This document shows, one piece after another, positions 15,937-23,203 of a DNA stretch of 28,091 nucleotides. Under the pieces are notes generated by a model. That model was not told the DNA's origin. It did no database searches and was given only the letters and a program-made list of their open reading frames with translations. Made by a program: the position numbers and the translations under genes. Origin of the DNA: Thermoplasmata archaeon (GTDB lineage: Archaea; Thermoplasmatota; Thermoplasmata; WALJ01); NCBI GenBank assembly GCA_015522885.1, contig WALJ01000131.1, forward strand, positions 1-28,091, written 5' to 3'. Every line of letters starts with the position of its first letter. Position 1 is the first letter of the stretch.

Positions 15937-16126
15937 GGTTCGGAAGATGACACAAGAGCAGAAGGCCAATAAACTGAGGGAACTCAGAAACGAGCTGATG
16001 CACGAGAGAGGAGTGGCTGCAATGGGCGGCGCTCCCGCGAATCCGGGCAAGATACGCTCTCTGAGAGGAGAGATAGCCAGGATTCTGACAATCATGCGAG
16101 AAGAAGAAAAGAAGGAGGAAAGGTAA
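15917..16126 (+). CDS. rpl29: 50S ribosomal protein L29 (uL29)
   Basis: 69 residues, a two-helix protein near the tunnel exit contributing to the SRP/SecY docking area. MALKPSEVRKMTQEQKANKL and LRELRNELMHERG are typical, followed by the archaeal PGKIRSLRGEIARILTIMRE second helix. The ATG lies inside the end of S3, with AAGGAGG about 9 bases upstream within the S3 coding sequence, indicating translational coupling. Confidence 0.94.
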   Translation: MALKPSEVRKMTQEQKANKLRELRNELMHERGVAAMGGAPANPGKIRSLRGEIARILTIMREEEKKEER

Positions 16127-16128
16127 GG

Positions 16129-16431
16129 ATGGGTGGAATATGTCCGAGATGTGGTCTTCCGGAGGAACTGTGCATATGCGAGGATATAGCAAAGGAACAG
16201 CAGACGGTGAAAGTCTATCTGGACAAGAGAAGATACGGGAAGACCGTTACGATAGTGGAAGGGATAGACAGTGGCGACATAGATGTTGGGGATATAGCGA
16301 AGACATTGAAGACAAAATGCGCTACCGGCGGAACGGTAAAGGAGAAAAGAATAGAACTTCAAGGAGACCACACGAAGAAGGTGAGGGATATACTGATAGA
16401 TATGGGGTTCACGGTGGAGGTGATGAAGTGA
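16129..16431 (+). CDS. Translation initiation factor aIF1 (SUI1 family)
   Basis: 100 residues. The aIF1/SUI1 factor binds the small-subunit P-site region and ensures correct start-codon choice. A short N-terminal cysteine cluster (CPRCGLPEELCIC) precedes the SUI1 fold. The fold contains VYLDKRRYGKTVTIVEGID, LKTKCATGGTVKEKRIELQG and the C-terminal DILIDMGF. Position between L29 and Rnp1 is the usual euryarchaeal one. Its stop codon overlaps the start of the next gene (GTGA). Confidence 0.94.
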   Translation: MGGICPRCGLPEELCICEDIAKEQQTVKVYLDKRRYGKTVTIVEGIDSGDIDVGDIAKTLKTKCATGGTVKEKRIELQGDHTKKVRDILIDMGFTVEVMK

Positions 16432-16694
16432 GAGGGCCGGATAATATCGGAAAGCACGAGCTCATAGGATTGGATATAAAGATTCTGGAGTCTCTGGACC
16501 GGTCTCTGGTGGGCCTCGAGGGAAAGATTGTGGACGAAAGCAAGAACATCTTGGTTATGGATGTTGATGGCGAAGAGAAGAGAATCGCAAAAAAGGTCGT
16601 TAAATTCGGTATCAAAGGTAGCGGTACTGTAATAGACGGAGCGAAAATAGCATACAGACCCGAAGATAGGATAAAGAAGGTGAGGTCATGGTAA
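16428..16694 (+). CDS. rnp1: RNase P protein component 1 (Rnp1 / Pop4 / p29 family)
   Basis: 88 residues. Archaeal homologue of eukaryotic Rpp29/Pop4, a protein subunit of RNase P, which matures tRNA 5' ends. An Sm-like fold is indicated by HELIGLDIKILESLDRSLVG, GLEGKIVDESKNILVMDVDG and KVVKFGIKG. GTG at 16428 overlaps the aIF1 stop by 4 bases; this gives the expected family length and N-terminus. It overlaps S17 by 7 bases downstream. In archaea this gene is commonly found at this place in the operon. Confidence 0.9.
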   Translation: MRGPDNIGKHELIGLDIKILESLDRSLVGLEGKIVDESKNILVMDVDGEEKRIAKKVVKFGIKGSGTVIDGAKIAYRPEDRIKKVRSW

Positions 16695-17140
16695 AGGATG
16701 AGAAGAGCACAGGAGGAAAGGCAAAGCTTTCCGGCTCAGGCATCAGGAAAAAGAGAGTGGCAAAGATAGTGAAAACCGCTAAAAAGCCGGTCAAAACAGG
16801 CAAAGCAAAGAAACCCGAATACAGGAACATAGGAATAGATGTGTCTCCGCCGAAGAGGGCATGTAGCGATCCCGACTGTCCGTTTCATGGGACACTTTCC
16901 GTAAGGGGAAGGGTATTCGAAGGAAGGGTGAAGACTGCAAAGATGCAGGGGACCGTTGTTGTAGAGGCTGAAAGACTTCACTATGTCAAAAAATTCGAGA
17001 GATACGAAAGGAGATACAAGAAGTTCTCCGCTCACGCTCCTCCGTGTATGGATATAGAAGTAGGAAAACATGTAAAGATAATGGAATGCAGACCTTTAAG
17101 CAAGACCGTCTCGTTTGTTGTTGTGGAGGTGGAAGAGTGA
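16688..17140 (+). CDS. rps17: 30S ribosomal protein S17 (uS17) with N-terminal extension
   Basis: 150 residues against roughly 105-115 in many archaea. The S17 body begins near residue 45 (YRNIGIDVSPPKRACSDPDC, then PFHGTLSVRGRVFEG) and continues through RLHYVKKFERYERRYKKFSA to VGKHVKIMECRPLSKTVSFV. S17 is a primary binder of 16S rRNA. The first 45 residues are Lys-rich and probably disordered. ATG 16688 follows GAGGTC and overlaps Rnp1 by 7 bases. Confidence 0.94.
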   Translation: MVKDEKSTGGKAKLSGSGIRKKRVAKIVKTAKKPVKTGKAKKPEYRNIGIDVSPPKRACSDPDCPFHGTLSVRGRVFEGRVKTAKMQGTVVVEAERLHYVKKFERYERRYKKFSAHAPPCMDIEVGKHVKIMECRPLSKTVSFVVVEVEE

Positions 17141-17535
17141 AGGGACTGGCAGGAAAACAGACAACGGGGCTTCCCACGGGTGCAAAGCTGAACTGCGTTG
17201 ATAACACGGGCGCCAAAATAGTGCAGATAGTCTCTGTCATGAACTATCACGGTGTAAAGACGAGGCTGCCGAGCGCAGGTGTGGGCGACCTTCTGGTGGT
17301 TTCCGTTAAGAAGGGAACTCCGGAGATGAGAAGGCAGATAGTAAATGCGGTTGTAGTGAGGCAGAGAAGGCCGTTCAGAAGAGCTGACGGGACAACGGTC
17401 CAGTTTGAGGACAATGCTGCGGTTATAACGACTCCGAAGGGCGAAACTAAAGGCTCCGAGATAAAGGGCCCTGTTGCGAGAGAAGCAGCGGAGAGATGGC
17501 CGAGAATCGCGGCAACGGCATCGATAATAGTTTGA
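17137..17535 (+). CDS. rpl14: 50S ribosomal protein L14 (uL14)
   Basis: 132 residues, the usual archaeal L14 length. L14 lies at the subunit interface and contacts the small subunit and initiation factor 6. Diagnostic sequence is AKLNCVDNTGAKIVQIVSV, followed by AGVGDLLVVSVKKGTPEMRR, FEDNAAVITTPKGETKGSEI and GPVAREAAERWPRIAATASI. GTG at 17137 overlaps the S17 stop (GTGA); an upstream GGAGGTGGAAGA supports it. Upstream in-frame starts would lengthen the N-terminus beyond the family norm. Confidence 0.95.
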   Translation: MKGLAGKQTTGLPTGAKLNCVDNTGAKIVQIVSVMNYHGVKTRLPSAGVGDLLVVSVKKGTPEMRRQIVNAVVVRQRRPFRRADGTTVQFEDNAAVITTPKGETKGSEIKGPVAREAAERWPRIAATASIIV

Positions 17536-17544
17536 GGTGTGATT

Positions 17545-17925
17545 ATGTTGAGTAAAAGCCCGAAAAAACAGAGAAAAGCGCTCAAAAATATGCCCATCCA
17601 TAAGAGAGGCAGATTGTTCAGCGTTCATCTGAGCAAAGAGCTCAGGAAACAGTACGGAGTACGCTCTCTGACCGTGAGAAAAGGGGATGTCGTCGAGGTG
17701 GTGAGAGGCGGCTTCAAAGGACATGCGAACAAAGTGGCATCAGTGGACAGAAAGAAGGCACTTCTGCATGTGGAGGGAATAACCATAGCAAAATCGGATG
17801 AGAAGCAGGTTGCAAGGCCCGTGCATCCCTCTGATCTCGTACTGACCAAACTTGATGTCTCGGACCCGCTGAGAAAGAAGAAGCTTGATAGGCTTGCAAA
17901 GGATGCCAAGGAGGCCTCCAAATGA
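17545..17925 (+). CDS. rpl24: 50S ribosomal protein L24 (uL24)
   Basis: 126 residues. L24 binds early to 23S rRNA and sits near the tunnel exit. The KOW motif is in TVRKGDVVEVVRGGFKGHAN. The archaeal N-terminus SKSPKKQRKALKNMPIHKRG and the C-terminal HPSDLVLTKLDVSDPLRKKK part are present. ATG at 17545 is chosen because GAGGTG lies just upstream; a GTG at 17539 is within that site. Its stop overlaps S4e (ATGA). Confidence 0.94.
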   Translation: MLSKSPKKQRKALKNMPIHKRGRLFSVHLSKELRKQYGVRSLTVRKGDVVEVVRGGFKGHANKVASVDRKKALLHVEGITIAKSDEKQVARPVHPSDLVLTKLDVSDPLRKKKLDRLAKDAKEASK

Positions 17926-18635
17926 CCAAACACATGAAGAGACTCACCGTTCCGAAATCATGGAAGATTCCGAAAAAAGAGGAAAAATGGGCTGTAAAGC
18001 CGTCGCCGGGAAAACATCCGACAGCATTATCCGTTCCTCTCGGGATAGTGCTGAGAAATATGCTGGGACATGCGGACACGATGAGAGAGGCCAGAAGGAT
18101 ACTCGGTGAAAGAAAGGTTCTGATAGACGGCAGAGTTGCCGTAAGCCACAAGACTCCCGTCGGACTCATGGATGTGATATCCATACCCGAGACAGGGGAG
18201 AATCACAGGATGCTTTTCGATTCCAAAGGAAGGCTCACTCTGACAGAGATAGATGCGGAAAGGGCCAAGTGGAAGCTGGTAAGGATCGACAACAAGACCT
18301 TCGTGCCCGGAGGAAAGATTCAGCTGAACCTTCATGACGGAAGGAACATACTGGTTGAAAAGGACATATATAAAACAGGGGATGTTCTGAAGATATCTCT
18401 GCCCGAACAGAAGATAATCCGGCACCTTCCGATGAAGGAAGGGAACAGAGCCATAATCACCGGCGGAAAACACGGCGGTTCTCTTGCGGTGATAAAGAAA
18501 TACGAGACCACGAAAGGTATGGAACCGGCAACCGTGTTCTTTGAAGAGGGTTTTCAGACGGTAAAGGACTATGTTTTTATCGTGGGAACTGAGACCCCGG
18601 AAATAAAACTGCCGGAGGTGAATGTGAATGAATGA
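17922..18635 (+). CDS. rps4e: 30S ribosomal protein S4e (eS4)
   Basis: 237 residues, the archaeal/eukaryotic-specific S4e, absent from bacteria. The N-terminus MTKHMKRLTVPKSWKIPKKE is characteristic. An S4-type RNA-binding region (MREARRILGERKVLIDGRVA) is followed by the central domain and a KOW segment (GNRAIITGGKHGGSLAVIKK). Four-base overlap with L24 and eight-base overlap with L5 indicate coupled translation. Confidence 0.95.
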   Translation: MTKHMKRLTVPKSWKIPKKEEKWAVKPSPGKHPTALSVPLGIVLRNMLGHADTMREARRILGERKVLIDGRVAVSHKTPVGLMDVISIPETGENHRMLFDSKGRLTLTEIDAERAKWKLVRIDNKTFVPGGKIQLNLHDGRNILVEKDIYKTGDVLKISLPEQKIIRHLPMKEGNRAIITGGKHGGSLAVIKKYETTKGMEPATVFFEEGFQTVKDYVFIVGTETPEIKLPEVNVNE

Positions 18636-19152
18636 TAATAAGATGAGAGAGATAAAAGTCCAGAAGGTCGTCATAAACATAGGGGTGGGAGAAGGCGGTG
18701 AGAGGCTGGTCAAAGCCGAGAAGGTGCTGGAGATGTTCACAGGCCAGAAACCGGTGAGGACCATCGCCAAGATGACCAACAGGGACTTCAATATAAGAAA
18801 GCACATGCCTCTCGGGTGCAAGGTCACCCTCAGAGGAAAAAGTGCGGAGGATTTCGTAAAGAGAGCGCTCTGGGTAAAGGAATACAGGATTGCGGAGTAT
18901 TCTTTCGATAAAGAGGGCAATTTCTCGTTCGGAATCGCAGACCATACGAGCTTTGAGGGCGTGAAGTATGACCCTGAAATCGGGGTCTTCGGAATGGATA
19001 TCTCGGTGGTTCTCAGAAGACCGGGTGCTAGGATAGCCGAGAGATTGAGAGAAAGGAGGAAGTTGCCGCACAGACACAGAATAACGAAGGAAGAGGGCAT
19101 TGAATTCGCCAAAAAGAGGTTCAATGCCGTAGTGATAGGAGAGGTGAGCTGA
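18628..19152 (+). CDS. rpl5: 50S ribosomal protein L5 (uL5)
   Basis: 174 residues, the archaeal length. L5 binds 5S rRNA and contacts P-site tRNA. Typical segments are VQKVVINIGVGEGGERLVKA, LEMFTGQKPVRTIAKMTNRD, and the C-terminal DPEIGVFGMDISVVLRRPG. The start overlaps S4e by 8 bases with GGAGGTG 6-12 bases upstream. It shares one base with the S14 start. Confidence 0.95.
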   Translation: MNDNKMREIKVQKVVINIGVGEGGERLVKAEKVLEMFTGQKPVRTIAKMTNRDFNIRKHMPLGCKVTLRGKSAEDFVKRALWVKEYRIAEYSFDKEGNFSFGIADHTSFEGVKYDPEIGVFGMDISVVLRRPGARIAERLRERRKLPHRHRITKEEGIEFAKKRFNAVVIGEVS

Positions 19153-19298
19153 TGGAGCCAAAAAAGAAATTCGGTAGAAAGGTCGGATGCGAAAGATGCG
19201 GAAGAAAGAGAGGAATTATCAGAAGATACGGTATGCACCTCTGCAGACAGTGCTTCAGAGAGATAGCTCCGCAGCTCGGCTTCAAGAAGTATTCGTAG
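19152..19298 (+). CDS. rps14: 30S ribosomal protein S14 (uS14), zinc-binding type
   Basis: A 48-residue zinc-ribbon S14. The zinc ligands are C13, C16, C31 and C34 (CERCGRKRG ... MHLCRQCF). The C-terminus FREIAPQLGFKKYS is typical. S14 lies in the small-subunit head. The ATG overlaps the L5 stop by one base (TGATG) with GAGGTGAGC upstream. Confidence 0.95.
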   Translation: MEPKKKFGRKVGCERCGRKRGIIRRYGMHLCRQCFREIAPQLGFKKYS

Positions 19299-19306
19299 GT
19301 GATATC

Positions 19307-19696
19307 ATGCAGCATGATCCTTTGAATGATGCCCTGATTTCCATCAAAAACGCAGAACTCAGCGGAAAGAGGGAGTGCATTATAAGGCCCGCTTCAAAAC
19401 TCATAGGCAGGGTCCTGAATATAATGCGTGAATATCGATATATCGAGGAATTCGAGTTTGTGGATGACGGAAGGGCCGGAAAATTCGTAGTAAAACTCAA
19501 CGGCAATCTGAACAACTGCGGCGTTATAAAACCCAGATTTTCGGTAAAGAAAGAAGAGATAGAGAGGTTCGAAAGAAGATATCTTCCTGCCAAGAACTTC
19601 GGAGTTCTCATAATGAGCACCACGAAGGGAGTTGTTTCGAATAGCAAAGCGAAGAAGATTGGAATAGGAGGCAGAGTTCTTGCCTATGTGTACTGA
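19307..19696 (+). CDS. rps8: 30S ribosomal protein S8 (uS8)
   Basis: 129 residues, the standard archaeal size. S8 is a primary 16S rRNA binder; in bacteria it represses the spc operon. MQHDPLNDALISIKNAELSG, the central EFVDDGRAGKFVVKLNGNLN, and the C-terminal FGVLIMSTTKGVVSNSKAKK are characteristic. ATG at 19307 is set by GGTGAT 4-9 bases before it; longer readings upstream run through S14 in another frame and are not real. Confidence 0.95.
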   Translation: MQHDPLNDALISIKNAELSGKRECIIRPASKLIGRVLNIMREYRYIEEFEFVDDGRAGKFVVKLNGNLNNCGVIKPRFSVKKEEIERFERRYLPAKNFGVLIMSTTKGVVSNSKAKKIGIGGRVLAYVY

Positions 19697-19702
19697 GGTG
19701 AT

Positions 19703-20242
19703 ATGATGCCGGTTGCAGGAATTTTGAAGAAAGAAGTCCAGATACCTCCCGAAGTGAAGGTGGAGCAGAGGGGCAGCGAAATCATGGTCTCAGGACCGAA
19801 GGGGGAACTGAGAAGAACCTTCGTGCACCCGAGACTGAAGATAGAGCTGAAAGGGGAAAACGCAGTGGTCTGGTGCGAACTGCCTAAGAAAAAGGAAAAG
19901 GCCCTGATAGGCACATGGGCGGCCCACATAGGCAATATGGTAAAAGGAGTTACGGAAGGATTCGAATACGAGCTGAAACTCGTTTATTCCCACTTTCCGG
20001 TGAAAATATCCGTTAAAGGGAATGAGTTTGTCATAGAGAACTTTATCGGAGAGAAGAGGAAGAGGAGCGCAAAGATACTGGACGGAGTCAAGGTCAACAT
20101 AAGCAAGGACATTATCAAAGTAACGAGCACGGACAAGGAAAAGGCAGGGCAGACAGCGGCTAACATAGAGAAAGCCACGAGAATAAAAGGTTACGACCTC
20201 AGAGTATTCCAGGATGGAATATACATCACGAAGAAGGGGTGA
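19703..20242 (+). CDS. rpl6: 50S ribosomal protein L6 (uL6)
   Basis: 179 residues. L6 sits near the factor-binding site at the base of the stalk and helps late large-subunit assembly. It has the repeated L6 domains: EVQIPPEVKVEQRGSEIMVS with GPKGELRRTFVHP, and the second repeat ending KAGQTAANIEKATRIKGYDL with RVFQDGIYI. Two adjacent ATGs (19703 and 19706) follow GAGGTGAT. By the spacing seen for S8, the second may be the one used; the difference is one Met. Confidence 0.95.
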   Translation: MMPVAGILKKEVQIPPEVKVEQRGSEIMVSGPKGELRRTFVHPRLKIELKGENAVVWCELPKKKEKALIGTWAAHIGNMVKGVTEGFEYELKLVYSHFPVKISVKGNEFVIENFIGEKRKRSAKILDGVKVNISKDIIKVTSTDKEKAGQTAANIEKATRIKGYDLRVFQDGIYITKKG

Positions 20243-20246
20243 TTCT

Positions 20247-20681
20247 TTGGCAAAAAAGAAGAAACAGGATAAGAGTCTGATGAAACAGAAACCGGAACTC
20301 GGCGAAGAGACGAAGGAGGCAATGAGGGTCAGAGCGCTCCAGGACAAAAAAAGGCCGGAGTTTCACCGTCAGGAATGGTTCAGGATGAAGAGGCTCGGCG
20401 ATAAGTGGAGAAAACCCAGAGGTCTGCATTCGAAAATGAGGAAAAATAAGGGTTACAGACCTGCCAAGGTATCCATAGGATACAGAGGGCCGGAAAAAGC
20501 GAGAGGTCTCCATCCTTCCGGTTTCGAGGAGGTGCTTGTTCACAATCCATCGGAACTTGAGAATGTAGACCCAAAAAAGCAGGCGATAAGAATCGGTCAC
20601 AGCGTGGGTTTCAGAAAGAGAGAGATGATAGTGGAAAAGGCCGAGAAGCTCGGCATAAGAGTTCTTAACAGGGGGGCATAG
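20247..20681 (+). CDS. rpl32e: 50S ribosomal protein L32e (eL32)
   Basis: 144 residues, an archaeal/eukaryotic large-subunit protein with no bacterial counterpart. The diagnostic core is EWFRMKRLGDKWRKPRGLHS, KMRKNKGYRPAKVSIGYRGP, and HPSGFEEVLVHNPSELENVD. The first 40 residues are a basic extension. The start is TTG at 20247, with GGGGTGATT upstream across the L6 stop; no ATG or GTG fits between the L6 stop and the conserved region. Confidence 0.93.
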   Translation: MAKKKKQDKSLMKQKPELGEETKEAMRVRALQDKKRPEFHRQEWFRMKRLGDKWRKPRGLHSKMRKNKGYRPAKVSIGYRGPEKARGLHPSGFEEVLVHNPSELENVDPKKQAIRIGHSVGFRKREMIVEKAEKLGIRVLNRGA

Positions 20682-20683
20682 AG

Positions 20684-21136
20684 ATGGATGTCAGTTATCA
20701 GAGAAGGGTTGCGGCGTCGATACTCAAATGCGGCCTCAACAGAGTGTGGATAAACCCTGACCATCTGGACGATGTAGCCGATGCGATTACGAGAGAGGAC
20801 ATAAAAGAACTCATAGATAGAAATCTTATACAGAAGAAGCAGAAGAAAGGAATTTCCAAGGGAAGAGCGCGCCATCTTGCGGCCCAGAAGAAAAAAGGCA
20901 GAAGAAAGGGTCCCGGAAGCAGAAAAGGAAAGAAACACGCAGAGATTTCCAAGAAGGAAAGATGGATGAACACGATAAGACCGATAAGGGGGATGCTGAA
21001 AGAGCTGAGAGATGAAGGGAAGATAAACAAACACGAATATCGGCGATATTACAGAAGAGCGAAAGGCGGAGTGTACAAGAGCAAGGCACATCTGCACCTT
21101 CATTTGAAGGCAGACGGACATCTTAAGGAGGAATAA
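20684..21136 (+). CDS. rpl19e: 50S ribosomal protein L19e (eL19)
   Basis: 150 residues, a long helical archaeal/eukaryotic protein that forms an intersubunit bridge. Characteristic parts are QRRVAASILKCGLNRVWINP, IKELIDRNLIQKKQKKGISK, GRARHLAAQKKKGRRKGPGS, and EYRRYYRRAKGGVYKSKAHL. Two bases separate it from L32e. Order L32e-L19e-L18 is the standard archaeal extension of the spc-type cluster. Confidence 0.95.
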   Translation: MDVSYQRRVAASILKCGLNRVWINPDHLDDVADAITREDIKELIDRNLIQKKQKKGISKGRARHLAAQKKKGRRKGPGSRKGKKHAEISKKERWMNTIRPIRGMLKELRDEGKINKHEYRRYYRRAKGGVYKSKAHLHLHLKADGHLKEE

Positions 21137-21138
21137 AA

Positions 21139-21639
21139 ATGGCAGGAGGACCAAGATACAGAGTACCGTTCAGAAGAAGAAGAGAAGGAAAAACCGACTA
21201 CAGATACAGACTCAGGCTGCTTAAGTCGGGGCTTCCGAGGGCCGTATTCAGAAGATCTTCCAGATATATCACGGTTCAGGTCGTCGAGTACGATAGAGAA
21301 GGAGATAAAATCACAGCGCACTCAAATTCGATGGAACTTAAGAAATACGGATGGAGCGGAAGCTTTTCAAGCACTCCCGCGGCATATCTGACGGGATACC
21401 TGACAGGTAAAAAGGCCCTGAAAAAGGGCGTTAAAGAGGCGGTTTTCGATATGGGCATATATGTACCTTCAAAGGGTTGCAGGGCATTTGCCGGTCTGCG
21501 CGGTCTTGTGGACGCGGGGATGGAGATTCCGCACGGAGAAAGCGAAATGCCGGACGATGACCGAATAAAAGGAGCGCATCTCGGTGATAAGGTGGCAGAG
21601 ATGTTTGAAAGCGTGAAGGCTAAACTGGAGGAGGCATAA
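21139..21639 (+). CDS. rpl18: 50S ribosomal protein L18 (uL18)
   Basis: 166 residues, archaeal size. L18 binds 5S rRNA together with L5. The N-terminus GPRYRVPFRRRREGKTDYRY and RLRLLKSGLPRAVFRRSSRY is diagnostic, followed by NSMELKKYGWSGSFSSTPAA and the C-terminal GAHLGDKVAEMFE. AAGGAGGAATAAAA precedes the ATG, one of the strongest binding sites in the operon. Confidence 0.95.
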   Translation: MAGGPRYRVPFRRRREGKTDYRYRLRLLKSGLPRAVFRRSSRYITVQVVEYDREGDKITAHSNSMELKKYGWSGSFSSTPAAYLTGYLTGKKALKKGVKEAVFDMGIYVPSKGCRAFAGLRGLVDAGMEIPHGESEMPDDDRIKGAHLGDKVAEMFESVKAKLEEA

Positions 21640-21640
21640 T

Positions 21641-22294
21641 ATGGTGGACTGGGAACCGAGGACAAAGCTGGGCAGGCTCGTACTGGAAGGAAAAATAACA
21701 TCCATGAGCGAGGCCCTGAAGCAAAAACTGCCACTCAAAGAGCCGGAGATTGTGGACATACTTCTGCCGGAACTCGAGGATGAGGTCATAGATGTCAGAA
21801 TGGTCCAGAGGATGACCGACTCCGGAAGGAGGCCGAGATTCGCAGTTGTGGCCGCAATAGGAAACAAGGACGGCTTTGTCGGCATAGGAAAGGCCAAGGG
21901 AAAAGAGGTCGGCCCCACGATAAGAAAGGCCATCGATGATGCTAAAATACATATGATCGAGATAAAGAGAGGATGCGGTTCATGGGAATGCGGATGCGGA
22001 GCTCCTCACTCCCTGCCTGTCGAGGTTACGGGAAAGAGCGGATCTGTGGAAGTAACGCTCAAACCCGCACCCAGAGGTGTGGGGGTCGCAACCGGACCGA
22101 CCGCAAAGATACTTCTCGAACTTGCCGGAATAAAAGATGTATGGGCGTTCACATCCGGCCATACAAGAACCACTCTCAACTATGCATATGCGGTTTTCGA
22201 CGCTCTGAAATCCCTGTCCAGAATGAGATTGCCCGTGAATGAAGAGGCTCTCGGCATAGTTTCCGGAACCATAGGCGAAGGAGGTGAGGAGTGA
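21641..22294 (+). CDS. rps5: 30S ribosomal protein S5 (uS5)
   Basis: 217 residues, archaeal size. S5 helps form the mRNA entry channel and contributes to decoding accuracy. The double-stranded-RNA-binding-like N-terminal domain contains FAVVAAIGNKDGFVGIGKAK, then KEVGPTIRKAIDDAKIHMIE and the archaeal cysteine-rich RGCGSWECGCGAPHSLPV. The C-terminal domain has KPAPRGVGVATGPTAKILLE and GHTRTTLNYAYAVFDALKSL. Confidence 0.96.
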   Translation: MVDWEPRTKLGRLVLEGKITSMSEALKQKLPLKEPEIVDILLPELEDEVIDVRMVQRMTDSGRRPRFAVVAAIGNKDGFVGIGKAKGKEVGPTIRKAIDDAKIHMIEIKRGCGSWECGCGAPHSLPVEVTGKSGSVEVTLKPAPRGVGVATGPTAKILLELAGIKDVWAFTSGHTRTTLNYAYAVFDALKSLSRMRLPVNEEALGIVSGTIGEGGEE

Positions 22295-22791
22295 TGGCGT
22301 ATGCTGTTGTCAGGATAAGAGGTTCGGTCAATGTTAAAAGCGATATAAAGGACACTATGAAGATCCTTGGTGTTACAAGGGCTAACCACTGCGTGGTGAT
22401 TCCCGAAACCGAATCTTACAAAGGAATGCTTCAAAAGGTCAAAGACTATGTTACATGGGGTGAAATAGACGATTCTGCCATGGCACGACTTCTCTATCTC
22501 AGAGGGAAGGTTGTAGGCGGAGAACCCATAAGCGAGAGGTTTGTCGGGGAAAATACGGAATATGAGAGCATCGAAGAGCTTGCAAAGGCGCTGACGAAAG
22601 ATAAGGTCAAACTGAGCAATATCAAGGGACTGAAACCGGTTTTCAGACTGCATCCTCCGATAGGCGGCTACAGGACCGTCAAAAGGGCATATAAAGTAGG
22701 AGGCTCTCTCGGATATCGGGGGAAGGACATAAATGTACTGCTTGAAAAGATGATTGAAGACAGGGGGCACGAAGATGTCAAAAAGAAGTGA
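22294..22791 (+). CDS. rpl30: 50S ribosomal protein L30 (uL30)
   Basis: 165 residues, the long archaeal/eukaryotic L30 (L7 in eukaryotes). AYAVVRIRGSVNVKSDIKDT, MKILGVTRANHCVVIP, LLYLRGKVVGGEPISERFVG, and FRLHPPIGGYRTVKRAYKVG are typical. ATG 22294 shares a base with the S5 stop; a GTG at 22291 just upstream is an alternative. GGAGGTGAGGA supplies the binding site inside S5. The end overlaps L15 by 17 bases. Confidence 0.94.
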   Translation: MAYAVVRIRGSVNVKSDIKDTMKILGVTRANHCVVIPETESYKGMLQKVKDYVTWGEIDDSAMARLLYLRGKVVGGEPISERFVGENTEYESIEELAKALTKDKVKLSNIKGLKPVFRLHPPIGGYRTVKRAYKVGGSLGYRGKDINVLLEKMIEDRGHEDVKKK

Positions 22792-23203
22792 AAAGTTCAG
22801 AGGAATGAGAACCCACGGACACGGTAAAAATGCCAGAAGAGGCCACGGAAAGAGAGGCGGAGTAGGAAACGCGGGAAGTTCCACTCACCGCTTCATATCG
22901 GTATATAAGGAAAATCCGAGATATTTCGGAATGCACGGCTTCAAAAGAGCTCCCGAACTTATCAAAAAGAAAAAGACCATAAATCTGGAAGAGATTCAGG
23001 ACAGACTTCACAGCCTCGTTGAAAATGGGCTTGCAAGGAAAGAAAACGGTACCTATGTCATAGACCTGAGTTCCATGGGAATAGACAAACTGCTCGGTTC
23101 TGGGAGAATAACGAGACCTGTGAAGATAATTGTCGCTGAGGCCAGCGAACGGGCGATCGAGAAGGTGAAAAGCAGCGGAGGAGAGGTTGAGATAAATGGC
23201 TGA
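22775..23203 (+). CDS. rpl15: 50S ribosomal protein L15 (uL15)
   Basis: 142 residues. L15 is a late-assembly large-subunit protein. The glycine/histidine-rich N-terminus MRTHGHGKNARRGHGKRGGV with GNAGSST is diagnostic. ENPRYFGMHGFKRAPELI and the C-terminal RPVKIIVAEASERAIEKVKS follow. ATG at 22775 gives the usual archaeal start (MSKRSEKFRGMRTHG); a TTG at 22754 would add unneeded residues. The last 8 bases overlap secY. Confidence 0.94.
   Translation: MSKRSEKFRGMRTHGHGKNARRGHGKRGGVGNAGSSTHRFISVYKENPRYFGMHGFKRAPELIKKKKTINLEEIQDRLHSLVENGLARKENGTYVIDLSSMGIDKLLGSGRITRPVKIIVAEASERAIEKVKSSGGEVEING

Noticed and set aside
15343..16371. Long minus-strand open frame (about 342 codons) antisense to S3, L29 and aIF1
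   Set aside because: Leucine/serine/phenylalanine-rich translation typical of the complement of a Lys/Arg/Glu-rich gene; no binding site or motif.
16140..16430. Long alternative frame through aIF1 fused to Rnp1 (start at 16140)
   Set aside because: The upstream part translates to non-conserved sequence while the overlapping frame gives a clear aIF1; Rnp1 begins at GTG 16428.
18027..19238. Long minus-strand open frame (about 403 codons) antisense to S4e, L5 and S14
   Set aside because: The plus strand encodes unmistakable ribosomal proteins throughout; the antisense translation shows no family motifs and is a by-product of codon bias.
19187..19306. Upstream extension of the S8 frame through S14
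   Set aside because: The other frame encodes a complete zinc-binding S14, and S8 has its own GGTGAT site and a standard N-terminus at 19307.
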